From: an uncultured Chloroflexales bacterium
GTDB lineage: Bacteria; Chloroflexota; Chloroflexia; Chloroflexales; Chloroflexaceae
Length of the DNA: 39,575 bases
Assembly: GCA_937925925.1 (NCBI GenBank)
Contig: CALANA010000229.1
Span: forward strand, 1-39,575
Direction: 5' to 3'
Shown here: in pieces, positions 7,838 to 15,341 of the stretch
How positions within the stretch are numbered: the stretch's first letter is position 1
Layout: every line of letters begins with the position of its first letter
Position numbers and translations under genes: made by a program
The notes under the pieces: model-generated
Told to the model about the DNA's origin: nothing
What the model saw: only the letters and a program-made list of their open reading frames with translations
Databases searched by the model: none

Positions 7838-9145
7838 ATGAATTTCATGGAAGAAAACCCATTGGCTACAGCGCTCCGCTCTGTGCCTGCAAAACCCTCG
7901 CTCGTATCGGTGGTAAGCTGGATGTTGTATGACCTGGCGAATACGATCTTCTCGATGAATATCGTGTCGCTGTACTTTTCGCTCTGGGTCGTCAATGTGA
8001 TGGGCGGTAGCGATGCTGACTACGGCTTTGCCACCAGCATCTCGATGGCGATTATTTTCATCGTTTCCCCATTCCTGGGTGCATTGACCGATCAGGTACC
8101 ACGGCGGATGCCATTCCTGGTGGTCTCGACGCTGCTGTGTGTTGGATTTACGCTCCTGCTGGGGCAAGGCAGTCTGCTCGTCTCGCTGATCTTTTTTGTG
8201 CTTGCGAATGTCGGCTATCAGGCCGGGTTGCAGTTCTATGATGCGCTGTTGCCCGAAGTCAGCACCGAGGAAAATCGGGGCCGCATTGGTGGCATGGGCG
8301 TTGGCCTGGGCTATCTTGGCTCATTTATTGGTGTGGGAACCGGATTATTGTTGCTGCGGGGTGTAGATGCACTCCCGCTGGCAGCCCAGAGCGCCCGGTA
8401 TGTGACGGTGTTTCAGATCAGTGCCGTCCTCTTTCTGGTGTTCGCCCTGCCGTGTTTTTTCTTTGTACGCGAGCAACCGCGCTCCAATCGGCGCTTTTCG
8501 CTGACGGCGGTTGGGGCAGCGGTGCGTCAGGTAGGTGAGACGCTCCGCTCTAGCCGTCAGCATCCGGATCTTATTCGCTTTCTGATCGGACGTGTCTTCT
8601 ATACTGATGCGATTAATACCGTGATTGCCTTTATGGGAATCTATGTCACGAACGAGGTTGGGTTCAGCACCCAGGATAGTCAACTGGTGCTGCTGCTGGC
8701 GATTGTTTTTGCGGTGGTCGGCGGGTTTATCTGGGGCGGGATCGTTGATCGCATTGGCCCCAGACGCACCCTGCACATCGTGTTGTGGATGTGGATGGGG
8801 ATTTTTGCGCTAACGGCAGCGATTGGCTATCTGAACGTGCCTGGCATCTTCTTCTGGCCAATACCCTGCCTGGCTGGGATTGCACTGGGTGGTACATGGA
8901 CGGCGGATCGGCCCTATATGCTGCGGTTGACCCCTCCGGATCGCATTGGTGAGTTTTATGGATTGTATGGCATGGTCGGGCGTTTTTCGGCTATCACCGG
9001 GCCATTTACCTGGGCCTTGATTGTCGATATTCTTGACCTGGGACGTCCTTTTGCCATTATCACGTTGCTGGTTGGTGTGGTTATCGCCTTTATTATTCTA
9101 GGCCCGGTTTCGGATGCGCAGCGGGTGTGGGAGGAGAAAAGCTGA
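7838..9145 (+). CDS. UMF1-type major facilitator superfamily transporter
   Basis: A 435-residue permease with about 12 membrane segments. The opening VSWMLYDLANTIFSMNIVSLYFSLWV matches the UMF1/Atg22-like family signature (W-x-L-Y-D-x-A-N). A-loop-type motifs such as LTDQVPRRMPF and WGGIVDRIGPRRTL follow helices 2 and 8. The start at 7838 is chosen because AGAAGG lies about 7 nt upstream; the open frame extends back into the preceding gene, which makes earlier starts unlikely. The substrate cannot be told from sequence. It is the last gene of the 5993-9145 set and is followed directly by the GC-rich tandem array. Confidence 0.82.
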   Translation: MNFMEENPLATALRSVPAKPSLVSVVSWMLYDLANTIFSMNIVSLYFSLWVVNVMGGSDADYGFATSISMAIIFIVSPFLGALTDQVPRRMPFLVVSTLLCVGFTLLLGQGSLLVSLIFFVLANVGYQAGLQFYDALLPEVSTEENRGRIGGMGVGLGYLGSFIGVGTGLLLLRGVDALPLAAQSARYVTVFQISAVLFLVFALPCFFFVREQPRSNRRFSLTAVGAAVRQVGETLRSSRQHPDLIRFLIGRVFYTDAINTVIAFMGIYVTNEVGFSTQDSQLVLLLAIVFAVVGGFIWGGIVDRIGPRRTLHIVLWMWMGIFALTAAIGYLNVPGIFFWPIPCLAGIALGGTWTADRPYMLRLTPPDRIGEFYGLYGMVGRFSAITGPFTWALIVDILDLGRPFAIITLLVGVVIAFIILGPVSDAQRVWEEKS

Positions 9146-9157
9146 TAGAATCGAGGC

Positions 9158-9600
9158 ACGCTGCCCGCGCTCCCAGGCGCAGAGGGCGAGACGCCCGCGC
9201 TCCCCGGCGCACCAGGAGGGCGGGACGCCCTCCCGCCTAGGCGGACGCCCGCACGCCCCGGCGCAGAGGGCGAGACGCCCTCCCGCCCAGGCGGACGCCC
9301 GCGCTCCCAGGCGCAGAGGGCGGGACACCCGCGCTCCCAGGCGGACGCCCGCATGCCCCGGCGCACCAGGAGGGCGGGACGCCCTCCCGCCCAGGCGGAC
9401 TCCGCACGCCCAGGCGGACGCCCGCACGCCCCGGCGCACCAGGAGGGCGGGACGCCCTCCCTCCCAGGCGGACGCCCGCACGCCCCGGCGCACCAGGAGG
9501 GCGAGACGCCCTCCCGCCCAGGCGGACGCCCGCACGCCCCGGCGCACCAGGAGGGCGGGACGCCCTCCCTCCCAGGCGGACGCCCGCGCTCCCAGGTGGA
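9158..9600. repeat. GC-rich 54-bp tandem repeat array
   Basis: Units beginning GGCGGACGCCCGC recur at 9413, 9467, 9521 and 9575, exactly 54 bp apart. Earlier units are more degenerate. Each full unit holds a perfect hairpin, GGAGGGCG-GGA-CGCCCTCC. Because 54 is divisible by three, long open frames run through it on both strands; their Ala/Pro/Arg/Gly-rich products look like artefacts. I see no gene between 9146 and 9850. Confidence 0.9.
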
Positions 9601-9630
9601 CGAGGCAACCCGGGCCGGACATGCTCGCCT

Positions 9631-9721
9631 GGCAGCGAGGGCATCTTGCCCTCGCTGCCCGATGGGGTGCGCCCCGCTCTCGCTCCCAGGGGTGCGTGGT
9701 ACCCCAAATGTGAACAGTTAC
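9631..9721. mobile_element. Partial element of family B
   Basis: It begins with a perfect hairpin of 13-bp arms (9631-9643 and 9647-9659, loop TCT). It continues with a stretch about 80 percent identical by eye to 39363-39452, and ends GAACAGTTAC, the inverse of GTAACTGTTC. No matching left end is visible. The 54-bp array occupies that side, so the copy looks truncated or rearranged. Confidence 0.55.
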
Positions 9722-9727
9722 CAACCG

Positions 9728-9736
9728 TGGTATACT
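9728..9736 (+). promoter_or_regulatory. Extended -10 promoter for the thioesterase gene
   Basis: TGgTATACT, an extended -10 without a good -35, lies about 115 nt upstream of the ATG at 9851 and directly after the right end of the partial B element. Confidence 0.45.
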
Positions 9737-9850
9737 TATGTGTCATAGCCGTTACATCGTCGCCTGAGAAACAGGCTCATAAGACTCTGCGCTCTGGCAT
9801 TGGGATGTGTTACGATCCTTCCGAACCTGATACTCTAGAGGGTATGTATT

Positions 9851-10297
9851 ATGGCACGGGTCAAGCTCGAATTGCCTGACCGGTTTGTGTTTACGACCGA
9901 GATTGGGGTGCATATTAGCTATATTAATTATGGCGGGCACCTCGGTAACGATGCCGTTCTCTCGCTCTTGCACGAAGCGCGAGTGCGTTTCTTCCACTCT
10001 CTGGGCTACAGCGAACTGGACATTGAAGGTCGCGGGATCGTTATGGCTGACGCTGTCGTGGTGTATCTATCCGAAGCGTTTCATCAGGATCTCCTGGTGA
10101 TCTCGATGGCCGTCACGAGCTTTCATGCCGCGGGCTGCGATCTCTATTATCAAATCATGAACAAGGCAACGGGGAAGGAAGTGGCGCGGGCCAAAACGGG
10201 CATTGTCTTTTTTGATTATCAGGCCCGCCGTCCGGTGCGCGTGCCGGAGGCATTCAGGCGGCGCTTTATGCTAGAATCAGCGGCATCGGGCCGATAA
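9851..10297 (+). CDS. Hotdog-fold acyl-CoA thioesterase
   Basis: A 148-residue 4HBT-type hotdog protein predicted to hydrolyse an acyl-CoA thioester in the cytoplasm. The segment ISYINYGGHLGNDAVLSLLHEARVRFF corresponds to the catalytic helix region D-x-x-G-H-x-x-N-x-x-Y of YbgC/FcbC-like enzymes, although the usual Asp is Asn here. The later VVYLSEAFHQDLL and GKEVARAKTGIVFFD strands fit the fold. GAGGG lies 8 nt before the ATG. The acyl substrate is not predictable. It is a single gene followed by 259 bp of repeats. Confidence 0.78.
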   Translation: MARVKLELPDRFVFTTEIGVHISYINYGGHLGNDAVLSLLHEARVRFFHSLGYSELDIEGRGIVMADAVVVYLSEAFHQDLLVISMAVTSFHAAGCDLYYQIMNKATGKEVARAKTGIVFFDYQARRPVRVPEAFRRRFMLESAASGR

Positions 10298-10410
10298 CGA
10301 ACACCAGGCGTCAATACCAGGTCAGGCGCGTTGGCAGATTTCACCACTCGGTGCCAGGCTGCATCTGGTCGGCCAGTGGTTGACCACCGTGATGGTGAGG
10401 GAGACGTTGT

Positions 10411-10458
10411 AACGACGTTCGTCGTTCCTGAAGCCGTCGTAACGACTAAAGTCGTCAC
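10411..10458. repeat. Pair of short palindromic repeats
   Basis: AACGACG-TT-CGTCGTT at 10411-10426 and GTaACGACT-AA-AGTCGTcAC at 10439-10458. Both have 7-9 bp arms and a 2-nt loop. The rest of 10298-10556 shows no gene. Confidence 0.65.
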
Positions 10459-10556
10459 TACATGACTACATGCTCTGCATATTCAGGGTGGCTGACCACT
10501 CGAAGAAAAAAATCTTGTTGTCATAGCAATTGAATTGTGAACAAAAGGAGTATGTG

Positions 10557-10772
10557 ATGGCACCTGTTATTATGTCTTTTACCGGAACCGGCGAGACTGT
10601 GCGCGAAGCCGTGAACGAGGCACAGCAGCATGCGAACGCCTGGTTAAAAAAACAGTTACCTGAAGCCGCGACGCTGCAAGCTTTACAAACAAATACACTG
10701 AATGAGGCCAGTCAGTCCACTGGCGGAATTATTTACACGCACATTATCACGCTGATGGTCAATCAGGAGTAA
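10557..10772 (+). CDS. Small hypothetical protein (71 residues)
   Basis: I do not recognise this protein. It opens MAPVIMSFTGTGETVREAV, has an Ala/Gln-rich amphipathic helix (EAQQHANAWLKKQ) and ends in a hydrophobic strand-like segment, GGIIYTHIITLMVNQE. There is no signal peptide or membrane helix. The start is fixed by AAAGGAG 7 nt upstream, and earlier in-frame codons lack a site. The AGGAG of the following hydrolase lies inside its last codons, so the two genes are almost certainly coupled. The beta-helix-beta look allows a small ligand-binding or oligomeric protein, but this is only an impression. Confidence 0.7.
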   Translation: MAPVIMSFTGTGETVREAVNEAQQHANAWLKKQLPEAATLQALQTNTLNEASQSTGGIIYTHIITLMVNQE

Positions 10773-10775
10773 ACA

Positions 10776-11939
10776 ATGCCACGCTTGTTCTGGCGGTTTG
10801 TATTGATCGTCTGGCTCGTGAGTAGTAGCATGCTGGTTGTTCCGGCAGCGGCCCAAGTCCTGCCGACGATCAATGGCTGCCAGCAGGGTGTACAACCTGG
10901 CGGAGCGCTCTGGCAGGTTTGTTTGCCCGAACAGGATTGGAATGGCGATCTGGTCATTTTTACACCGGGCTATACTGCGGTCGGTGCGCCGCTTGGCCTG
11001 CCAGGTCTGGCCTTGCCCGATGGTACGTCTATATCAGACGTACTCCTCCAGCGCGGGTTTGCCTTTGCCACGACCAGCTATCGGGCCAATGGCCTGGTGG
11101 TCTTGGAGGGGATGGCCGATATCCAGGAACTGGTGACGCTTTTTCCAACGATCGTTGGGCAAGCACCCGCTCGTACCTACCTGGTCGGTGTTTCGCAGGG
11201 TGGTCTCATCACCACCCTGCTGCTCGAACAATCACCGGAACTATTCAGCGGCGGGCTGGCCCTGTGTGCGCCGATTGGTAATTTCAAGCGCCAGATTGAC
11301 TACTGGGGCGATTTTCGGGTACTGTTCGACTATTTCTTTCCAGGTGTCTTGCCTGACAGTCCCATCGCTATTCCATTCTCAGTGATGGACAGTTGGGAGG
11401 GCATGTATGTGCCACAGATCGAGCAGGTGCTGGCCGCTCATCCGCAGGCTGCGCAGGAGTTGATGATCACTGCCCGCGCCATGGTTGACCCATCTATGCC
11501 CGCTATGCACATCACAACCACGCTAAACGTGCTGTGGTATAACGTGTTCGCCACCAACGACGCCAACGCCAGACTGGGGGGCAATCCCTATGGTAATCGC
11601 GATCGCTGGTATCTCGGATCACGCAATGATCGACTACTCAATCGCCAGGTAGCACGCTTTGATGCCGATCCACAAGCGCTGGCTGCGCTCGCTGCCTACG
11701 AGACCACTGGCAACCTGACCGTGCCGTTGGTAACGTTGCACACGCTTGGCGATGATGTTGTGCGCTTTGATCAGGCGCTCCGCTATCAACACAAAGTCAT
11801 AGCATCTGGACAACGTAGGTATCTGGATACGCTGCCGATTGTGCGCTACGGCCATTGCAACTTCACGCAGACCGAGTTGCAGGCAGCGTTTGGGTTGCTG
11901 CTGCTGCGCGTAACGGGTCATGCAGAGATTCCTGGGTGA
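10776..11939 (+). CDS. Secreted alpha/beta hydrolase
   Basis: A 387-residue protein with a Sec signal peptide: a hydrophobic stretch at residues 7-22, then cleavage near AAA-QV at about 26. The alpha/beta-hydrolase nucleophile elbow is GVSQGG with Ser140. Likely partners are Asp326 or Asp327 (LHTLGDDVVRFD) and His360 (RYGHCNF). The block IFTPGYTAVG is the expected oxyanion-hole strand. The substrate is unknown; esterases and lipases acting outside the cell share this plan. The AGGAG (10765-10769) lies in the end of the preceding small gene, and only 3 nt separate stop and start. Confidence 0.83.
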   Translation: MPRLFWRFVLIVWLVSSSMLVVPAAAQVLPTINGCQQGVQPGGALWQVCLPEQDWNGDLVIFTPGYTAVGAPLGLPGLALPDGTSISDVLLQRGFAFATTSYRANGLVVLEGMADIQELVTLFPTIVGQAPARTYLVGVSQGGLITTLLLEQSPELFSGGLALCAPIGNFKRQIDYWGDFRVLFDYFFPGVLPDSPIAIPFSVMDSWEGMYVPQIEQVLAAHPQAAQELMITARAMVDPSMPAMHITTTLNVLWYNVFATNDANARLGGNPYGNRDRWYLGSRNDRLLNRQVARFDADPQALAALAAYETTGNLTVPLVTLHTLGDDVVRFDQALRYQHKVIASGQRRYLDTLPIVRYGHCNFTQTELQAAFGLLLLRVTGHAEIPG

Positions 11940-11950
11940 TAACGAATACT

Positions 11951-13939
11951 ATGACCACACCTCGTGTACAACCACATCGGAAATGGATCGATCTGACACG
12001 CCATTTGCCTGCCGATGACACCAGATGGAAATACGTTCGGGACTGGACAATGCCTGTCTCGGAACGCGCGCTGAGTGGGCTTGTGTTTGTGTTCGCCGCG
12101 CTGCTCGTGCTTGTGGCCGATATAACCCTGCTTGCGCTCCATCCGGGCACCTATCACGTGGATGTGGGCAACTATCGTGATCGATTTTTCCTATGGAATA
12201 CGCACTTTCAAGAATATGCAGCCGGTACAACCTATCGCTGGACGCGAGATACCAGCACGCTCTGGTTCACCCAGGTTGATGTTGCACCGCATACCCTGCT
12301 AACGCTGAACCTGGGTGGACGACCAGCAGCAGTTGAGGTGAACCTGTCGCTCAATGCCCAACCCTGGGTTGCGTTTACGGCTCAGACTGATCCGCGTCAC
12401 TATATCTTGTTGTTACCACCAGTTGCGTCAGGCGATGTGTTTATTGATGTGCAGAGCGACACGTTCACGCCAGCGACAGATAAGCGCAATCTCGGCGTGA
12501 AAATCGAAGGCTTTGCGTTGACGGTGCCCGCCAGTGGGCTACCACTGCCGACGCTGGCGCAATATCTGGCCCAGGTGGTCGTGTTGCTGTCGCTGCAGTT
12601 GACTGCGATCAGATTAAAGTGGGGCTGGCGCTGGCAGGCATTGATCAGCGGTTTGCTGGCCCTGGCGCTGGCCTTGATCCTCAGCCAGATGCTGCTGCTG
12701 GCGTATGTCTATACATTGCGCCTGGCGATTGGGGGCTGTGTGCTGGCGCTGTTGACCTGGGGGCTTTTGCCAATTGCCGAGCGCCATCTAGCCTGGATGG
12801 GCGGCCAGCGTGAGATCCGCCTGCTATGGGCGATGATGCTGCTGGCCTGTGTGATTCGCTTTGTGGGGGTGTTTTATCCCACGTTCGATGCGCAGGATCT
12901 AGGCCGCAATATCCGTCGTCTCGAAATGTCCATCCGTGGGGAACTGGTTATTATTGCCTGGTCGGGTGAGTTTGCTGATGGTGACACGATCTATCCGCCT
13001 GGCCCTTATCTGGCTCTGATGCCGGGATTGACGCTGACCAATGACCGGGGCACGCTGCTCCAGGGATCACTGGCGCTCATGGATGGGACGACGGCGTTTC
13101 TGGTGGCGATGCTGGCGTGGCGACTGGTGCGCCAGCGTGAAGCGGCTCGCCTGGCAATGATGCTCTATGCCAGTAATATCGCCGTCTTTGGAGCCATGAC
13201 CTATGGTTTTGCGGCGCAGGTCTTTGGGCAATGGTTTACGGCCCCGCTGGCGCTGTTGTTGCTGGCTCCCGGAGCGCTACGGCGTCCACACGCCTGGGGA
13301 CTGGCAATACTGGTCTTGCTGTTTGGCGTGCTGTCGCACATCGGGGTGGCAATTCTGGGCATTACCTGGGTGGGGATTATGCTGGGATTGCTGTTCCTGT
13401 TCAGTCAACGTGACCGCAACCTGTGGTGGAGCATCGGTCTCTTTATTGGCAGCGTGCTGCTGGCCTTTGTGCTGCTGTATGTGCATATTTTCGAGACGAC
13501 CGTTACCCATCTCACCAGTAGCGTGGTTCCGGAACATCGTGGGTTTGAACTGCGGGGCAACACGCCGCTGCTGTGGAAAGGTATGCGCCTGGCCTACAGT
13601 GTGGTTGGCTTGCTGCTCATGCCATTCGGCCTGGCATACATCGTGCGCGCCCAACCGGTATTTGAACGTCTGGTTGTGCCCCTGGCCTGGACACTGACTA
13701 CCCTGCTCTATTTTACGGTTGACCTGGTATCCGCGCTGCAGGTGCGCTACTTCTATTTCTCGCTGCCTCTGGCGGTGGTGGCGATTGCGCTTGTACCGGG
13801 CTATCTCGCGGAGCGTGGCCGCTGGGGGCGGGTGGTGGCCTGGGCGCTTGTGCTGGCGCTGGCGATTCCCAATATTCTGCTCTGGTATAGCGTAACGATG
13901 GCCGACGGTAAAATCTCAATGACGCCGCTGACGCATTGA
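11951..13939 (+). CDS. Polytopic membrane protein, putative GT-C glycosyltransferase
   Basis: A 662-residue membrane protein. One membrane helix at about residues 40-62 is followed by a beta-rich extracytoplasmic domain (about 65-190), then 11-13 hydrophobic segments. The loop after residue 307 reads FYPTFDAQDLGRNIRR, and YPPGPYLALMP follows. This resembles the acidic first loop and the proline-rich motif of GT-C enzymes that use lipid-linked sugars. The exact family and substrate are unknown. The ATG at 11951 is chosen because earlier frame overlaps the hydrolase gene; spacing from that gene is 11 nt, which suggests cotranscription. A transporter or an O-antigen ligase-like enzyme is also possible. 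Confidence 0.62.
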   Translation: MTTPRVQPHRKWIDLTRHLPADDTRWKYVRDWTMPVSERALSGLVFVFAALLVLVADITLLALHPGTYHVDVGNYRDRFFLWNTHFQEYAAGTTYRWTRDTSTLWFTQVDVAPHTLLTLNLGGRPAAVEVNLSLNAQPWVAFTAQTDPRHYILLLPPVASGDVFIDVQSDTFTPATDKRNLGVKIEGFALTVPASGLPLPTLAQYLAQVVVLLSLQLTAIRLKWGWRWQALISGLLALALALILSQMLLLAYVYTLRLAIGGCVLALLTWGLLPIAERHLAWMGGQREIRLLWAMMLLACVIRFVGVFYPTFDAQDLGRNIRRLEMSIRGELVIIAWSGEFADGDTIYPPGPYLALMPGLTLTNDRGTLLQGSLALMDGTTAFLVAMLAWRLVRQREAARLAMMLYASNIAVFGAMTYGFAAQVFGQWFTAPLALLLLAPGALRRPHAWGLAILVLLFGVLSHIGVAILGITWVGIMLGLLFLFSQRDRNLWWSIGLFIGSVLLAFVLLYVHIFETTVTHLTSSVVPEHRGFELRGNTPLLWKGMRLAYSVVGLLLMPFGLAYIVRAQPVFERLVVPLAWTLTTLLYFTVDLVSALQVRYFYFSLPLAVVAIALVPGYLAERGRWGRVVAWALVLALAIPNILLWYSVTMADGKISMTPLTH

Positions 13940-13973
13940 GCCGTATCTGCTTACGCCGTGCTGCCGCTCGAAG

Positions 13974-14029
13974 CGCACAGCGCTCAGCGCTCAGGACGCT
14001 CGAACGTTCCAACGTTCCAGCGCTGTGCG
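13974..14029. repeat. Composite palindrome with AACGTTCC core
   Basis: Perfect outer arms CGCACAGCGCT (13974-13984) and AGCGCTGTGCG (14019-14029) enclose GAACGTTCCAACGTTCC. The same core, inside unrelated outer arms, occurs at 38847-38905. Confidence 0.7.
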
Positions 14030-14110
14030 GTTTCACTACTCGTAGCCACCGAAAGGCGTTCCTTATATTCCGAGCGTTCGCCCCTCAACCCTGCGTACTA
14101 CAATACAATG

Positions 14111-14119
14111 TGCTATACT
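14111..14119 (+). promoter_or_regulatory. Extended -10 promoter for the SRPBCC gene
   Basis: TGcTATACT fits TGnTATAAT; no convincing -35. It would give a leader of about 180 nt before the ATG at 14310. Confidence 0.4.
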
Positions 14120-14309
14120 TGATACCGATGAAGGTAATCAGAAGTTGACCCTGCTTTGTAGGGTTGGATGGGCCTGCGCTCGCATTATGGCGAGCGCGGA
14201 CTCTGTTCATGCCAGCGCATATACGGTATGCTGCCAGGCTGACAGGTGTTTATTGACAGTCGAATCCAGTGGTCTTTTCCAGTATTGTGTGTTGTAAGGA
14301 GGAGATCGA

Positions 14310-14768
14310 ATGACGGTAAAGTTTGAGCAACGCATTGATATTAAGGCTCCGGCTGATGTAGTCTGGTCGATCGTGACCGACCCGAACAAGTGGCCGCTCT
14401 GGTTTCCCGATATTGAACGGGTACAGAATGTCAGTGCGGTGAAAAGCGGCGGGACATTTGAGTGGCAGAAGGGCAAGAATACTGGATCGGGGGCGATTGT
14501 GCATGTAGACCCCGGTAGTAATCGTATGCGTGTCGTGACGCGCATGGGCAGTAGCCAGGTGACACATACCTTTGACATTGACCGTTCCGGTGGTGTGCTG
14601 GGCATAGGGTCGAATGCATCACGTTTCCAGTATACGATGGAATACGATCCTCCAGGTGGCGCCATTGGCAAATTCGTGGCAGGTGGTAATCCGCTGGATC
14701 TGTTGAAGGTGAAGCAAACGGTTGAAAAGCTGAAGAGCCTGGCAGAGGGTCAGGTGGGCAAGATCTAA
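14310..14768 (+). CDS. SRPBCC (START-like) family protein
   Basis: A 152-residue soluble helix-grip protein. The opening FEQRIDIKAPADVVWSIVTDPNKWPLWFPDIERV is the standard first strand and helix of polyketide cyclase/dehydrase-like SRPBCC proteins. A C-terminal long helix (about 125-145) closes the hydrophobic pocket. These proteins bind lipids or aromatic ligands, but the ligand cannot be named. AAGGAGGA lies about 7 nt before the ATG. A gene for a small membrane protein follows after 51 nt. Confidence 0.8.
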   Translation: MTVKFEQRIDIKAPADVVWSIVTDPNKWPLWFPDIERVQNVSAVKSGGTFEWQKGKNTGSGAIVHVDPGSNRMRVVTRMGSSQVTHTFDIDRSGGVLGIGSNASRFQYTMEYDPPGGAIGKFVAGGNPLDLLKVKQTVEKLKSLAEGQVGKI

Positions 14769-14819
14769 GTTTGGTGCGATGTACTGCTCTTGATAGTGCC
14801 TACGATAGGAGGTGTTACC

Positions 14820-15080
14820 GTGGGATTGATCGGAGCGCTGGTTATGGGGTTGATCGTTGGCGCGATCACCGGCTTTATTATGAAGAGTAACTATCCCTGG
14901 TATATGGATATAGTGCTGGGATTAGTTGGCTCGGCGGTTGGAGGCTGGCTTTCTTCGTTACTGCTGGGCGTTGACCTCACGACGGGATTTAATCTTACCA
15001 CACTGGTGGTGGCCGTTATCGGTGCGGTGATCGTGGTTGCTGGTTACCGTTTGATCCGCGGGCGTCCCGTACGACGGTAG
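14820..15080 (+). CDS. GlsB/YeaQ/YmgE-family stress membrane protein
   Basis: An 86-residue, three-helix membrane protein rich in Gly, Val and Ile. Its pattern GLIVGAITGFIMK, DIVLGLVGSAVGGWL and a third helix ending in YRLIRG is that of the transglycosylase-associated/GlsB family, linked to general stress in other bacteria. The GTG at 14820 is chosen because AGGAGG lies 7 nt upstream (14807-14812). A hairpin follows 40 nt after the stop. Confidence 0.82.
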   Translation: MGLIGALVMGLIVGAITGFIMKSNYPWYMDIVLGLVGSAVGGWLSSLLLGVDLTTGFNLTTLVVAVIGAVIVVAGYRLIRGRPVRR

Positions 15081-15120
15081 CGGTGGATCACATGGCGGAT
15101 GCAACCGCTGCATGTCTTGC

Positions 15121-15162
15121 GCAGGTGAACGGTGACAGCCAGGGTTGTCACCGTTCACCTGC
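15121..15162. terminator. 17-bp perfect hairpin after the GlsB-like gene
   Basis: Arms at 15121-15137 and 15146-15162 are perfectly complementary, with an 8-nt loop. No T-tract follows. The arm sequence (GTCACCGTTCACCTG read outward) resembles the ends of family B elements, so it may be two such ends lying back to back rather than a dedicated terminator. Confidence 0.55.
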
Positions 15163-15240
15163 AACCCTCTCGTCCATCGGAGCGTCATAGTGAATAATTC
15201 TGCCGTAAGAGCGAAGATGGTCCAGCGCAAACATACCACA

Positions 15241-15290
15241 GAGGACGATGCGAGGACGTGACGACATGACGACGCGAGGACGGGAGGACG
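15241..15290. repeat. GAGGACG-type simple repeat
   Basis: Imperfect runs of GAGGACG and CGAGGACG. The same motif recurs three times at 30641-30663 after the C25-like protease gene. Confidence 0.55.
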
Positions 15291-15341
15291 CAACGATACT
15301 CTTTGGTCAACCTATACCTTATCCCAGAAAGGAGTCGTGCC

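Larger units (their letters stand above)
13940..14309. other. Intergenic region with palindromes and leader
   Basis: No gene was found. It holds the composite palindrome at 13974-14029, an extended -10 at 14111-14119, and a perfect 8-bp hairpin, GCGCTCGC-ATTATG-GCGAGCGC, at 14176-14197. The hairpin would lie in a long 5' leader of the SRPBCC gene. Confidence 0.6.

Noticed and set aside
9158-9600. CRISPR array or a repeat-protein gene in the 54-bp array
   Set aside because: There are no spacers of unique sequence between constant repeats. The open frames exist on both strands simply because the unit length is a multiple of three, and none has a start site with a ribosome binding site.
10219-10458. 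Threonine-rich open frame on the - strand
   Set aside because: It overlaps the end of the thioesterase gene and the palindromic repeats, with no ribosome binding site; its composition reflects the repeats.
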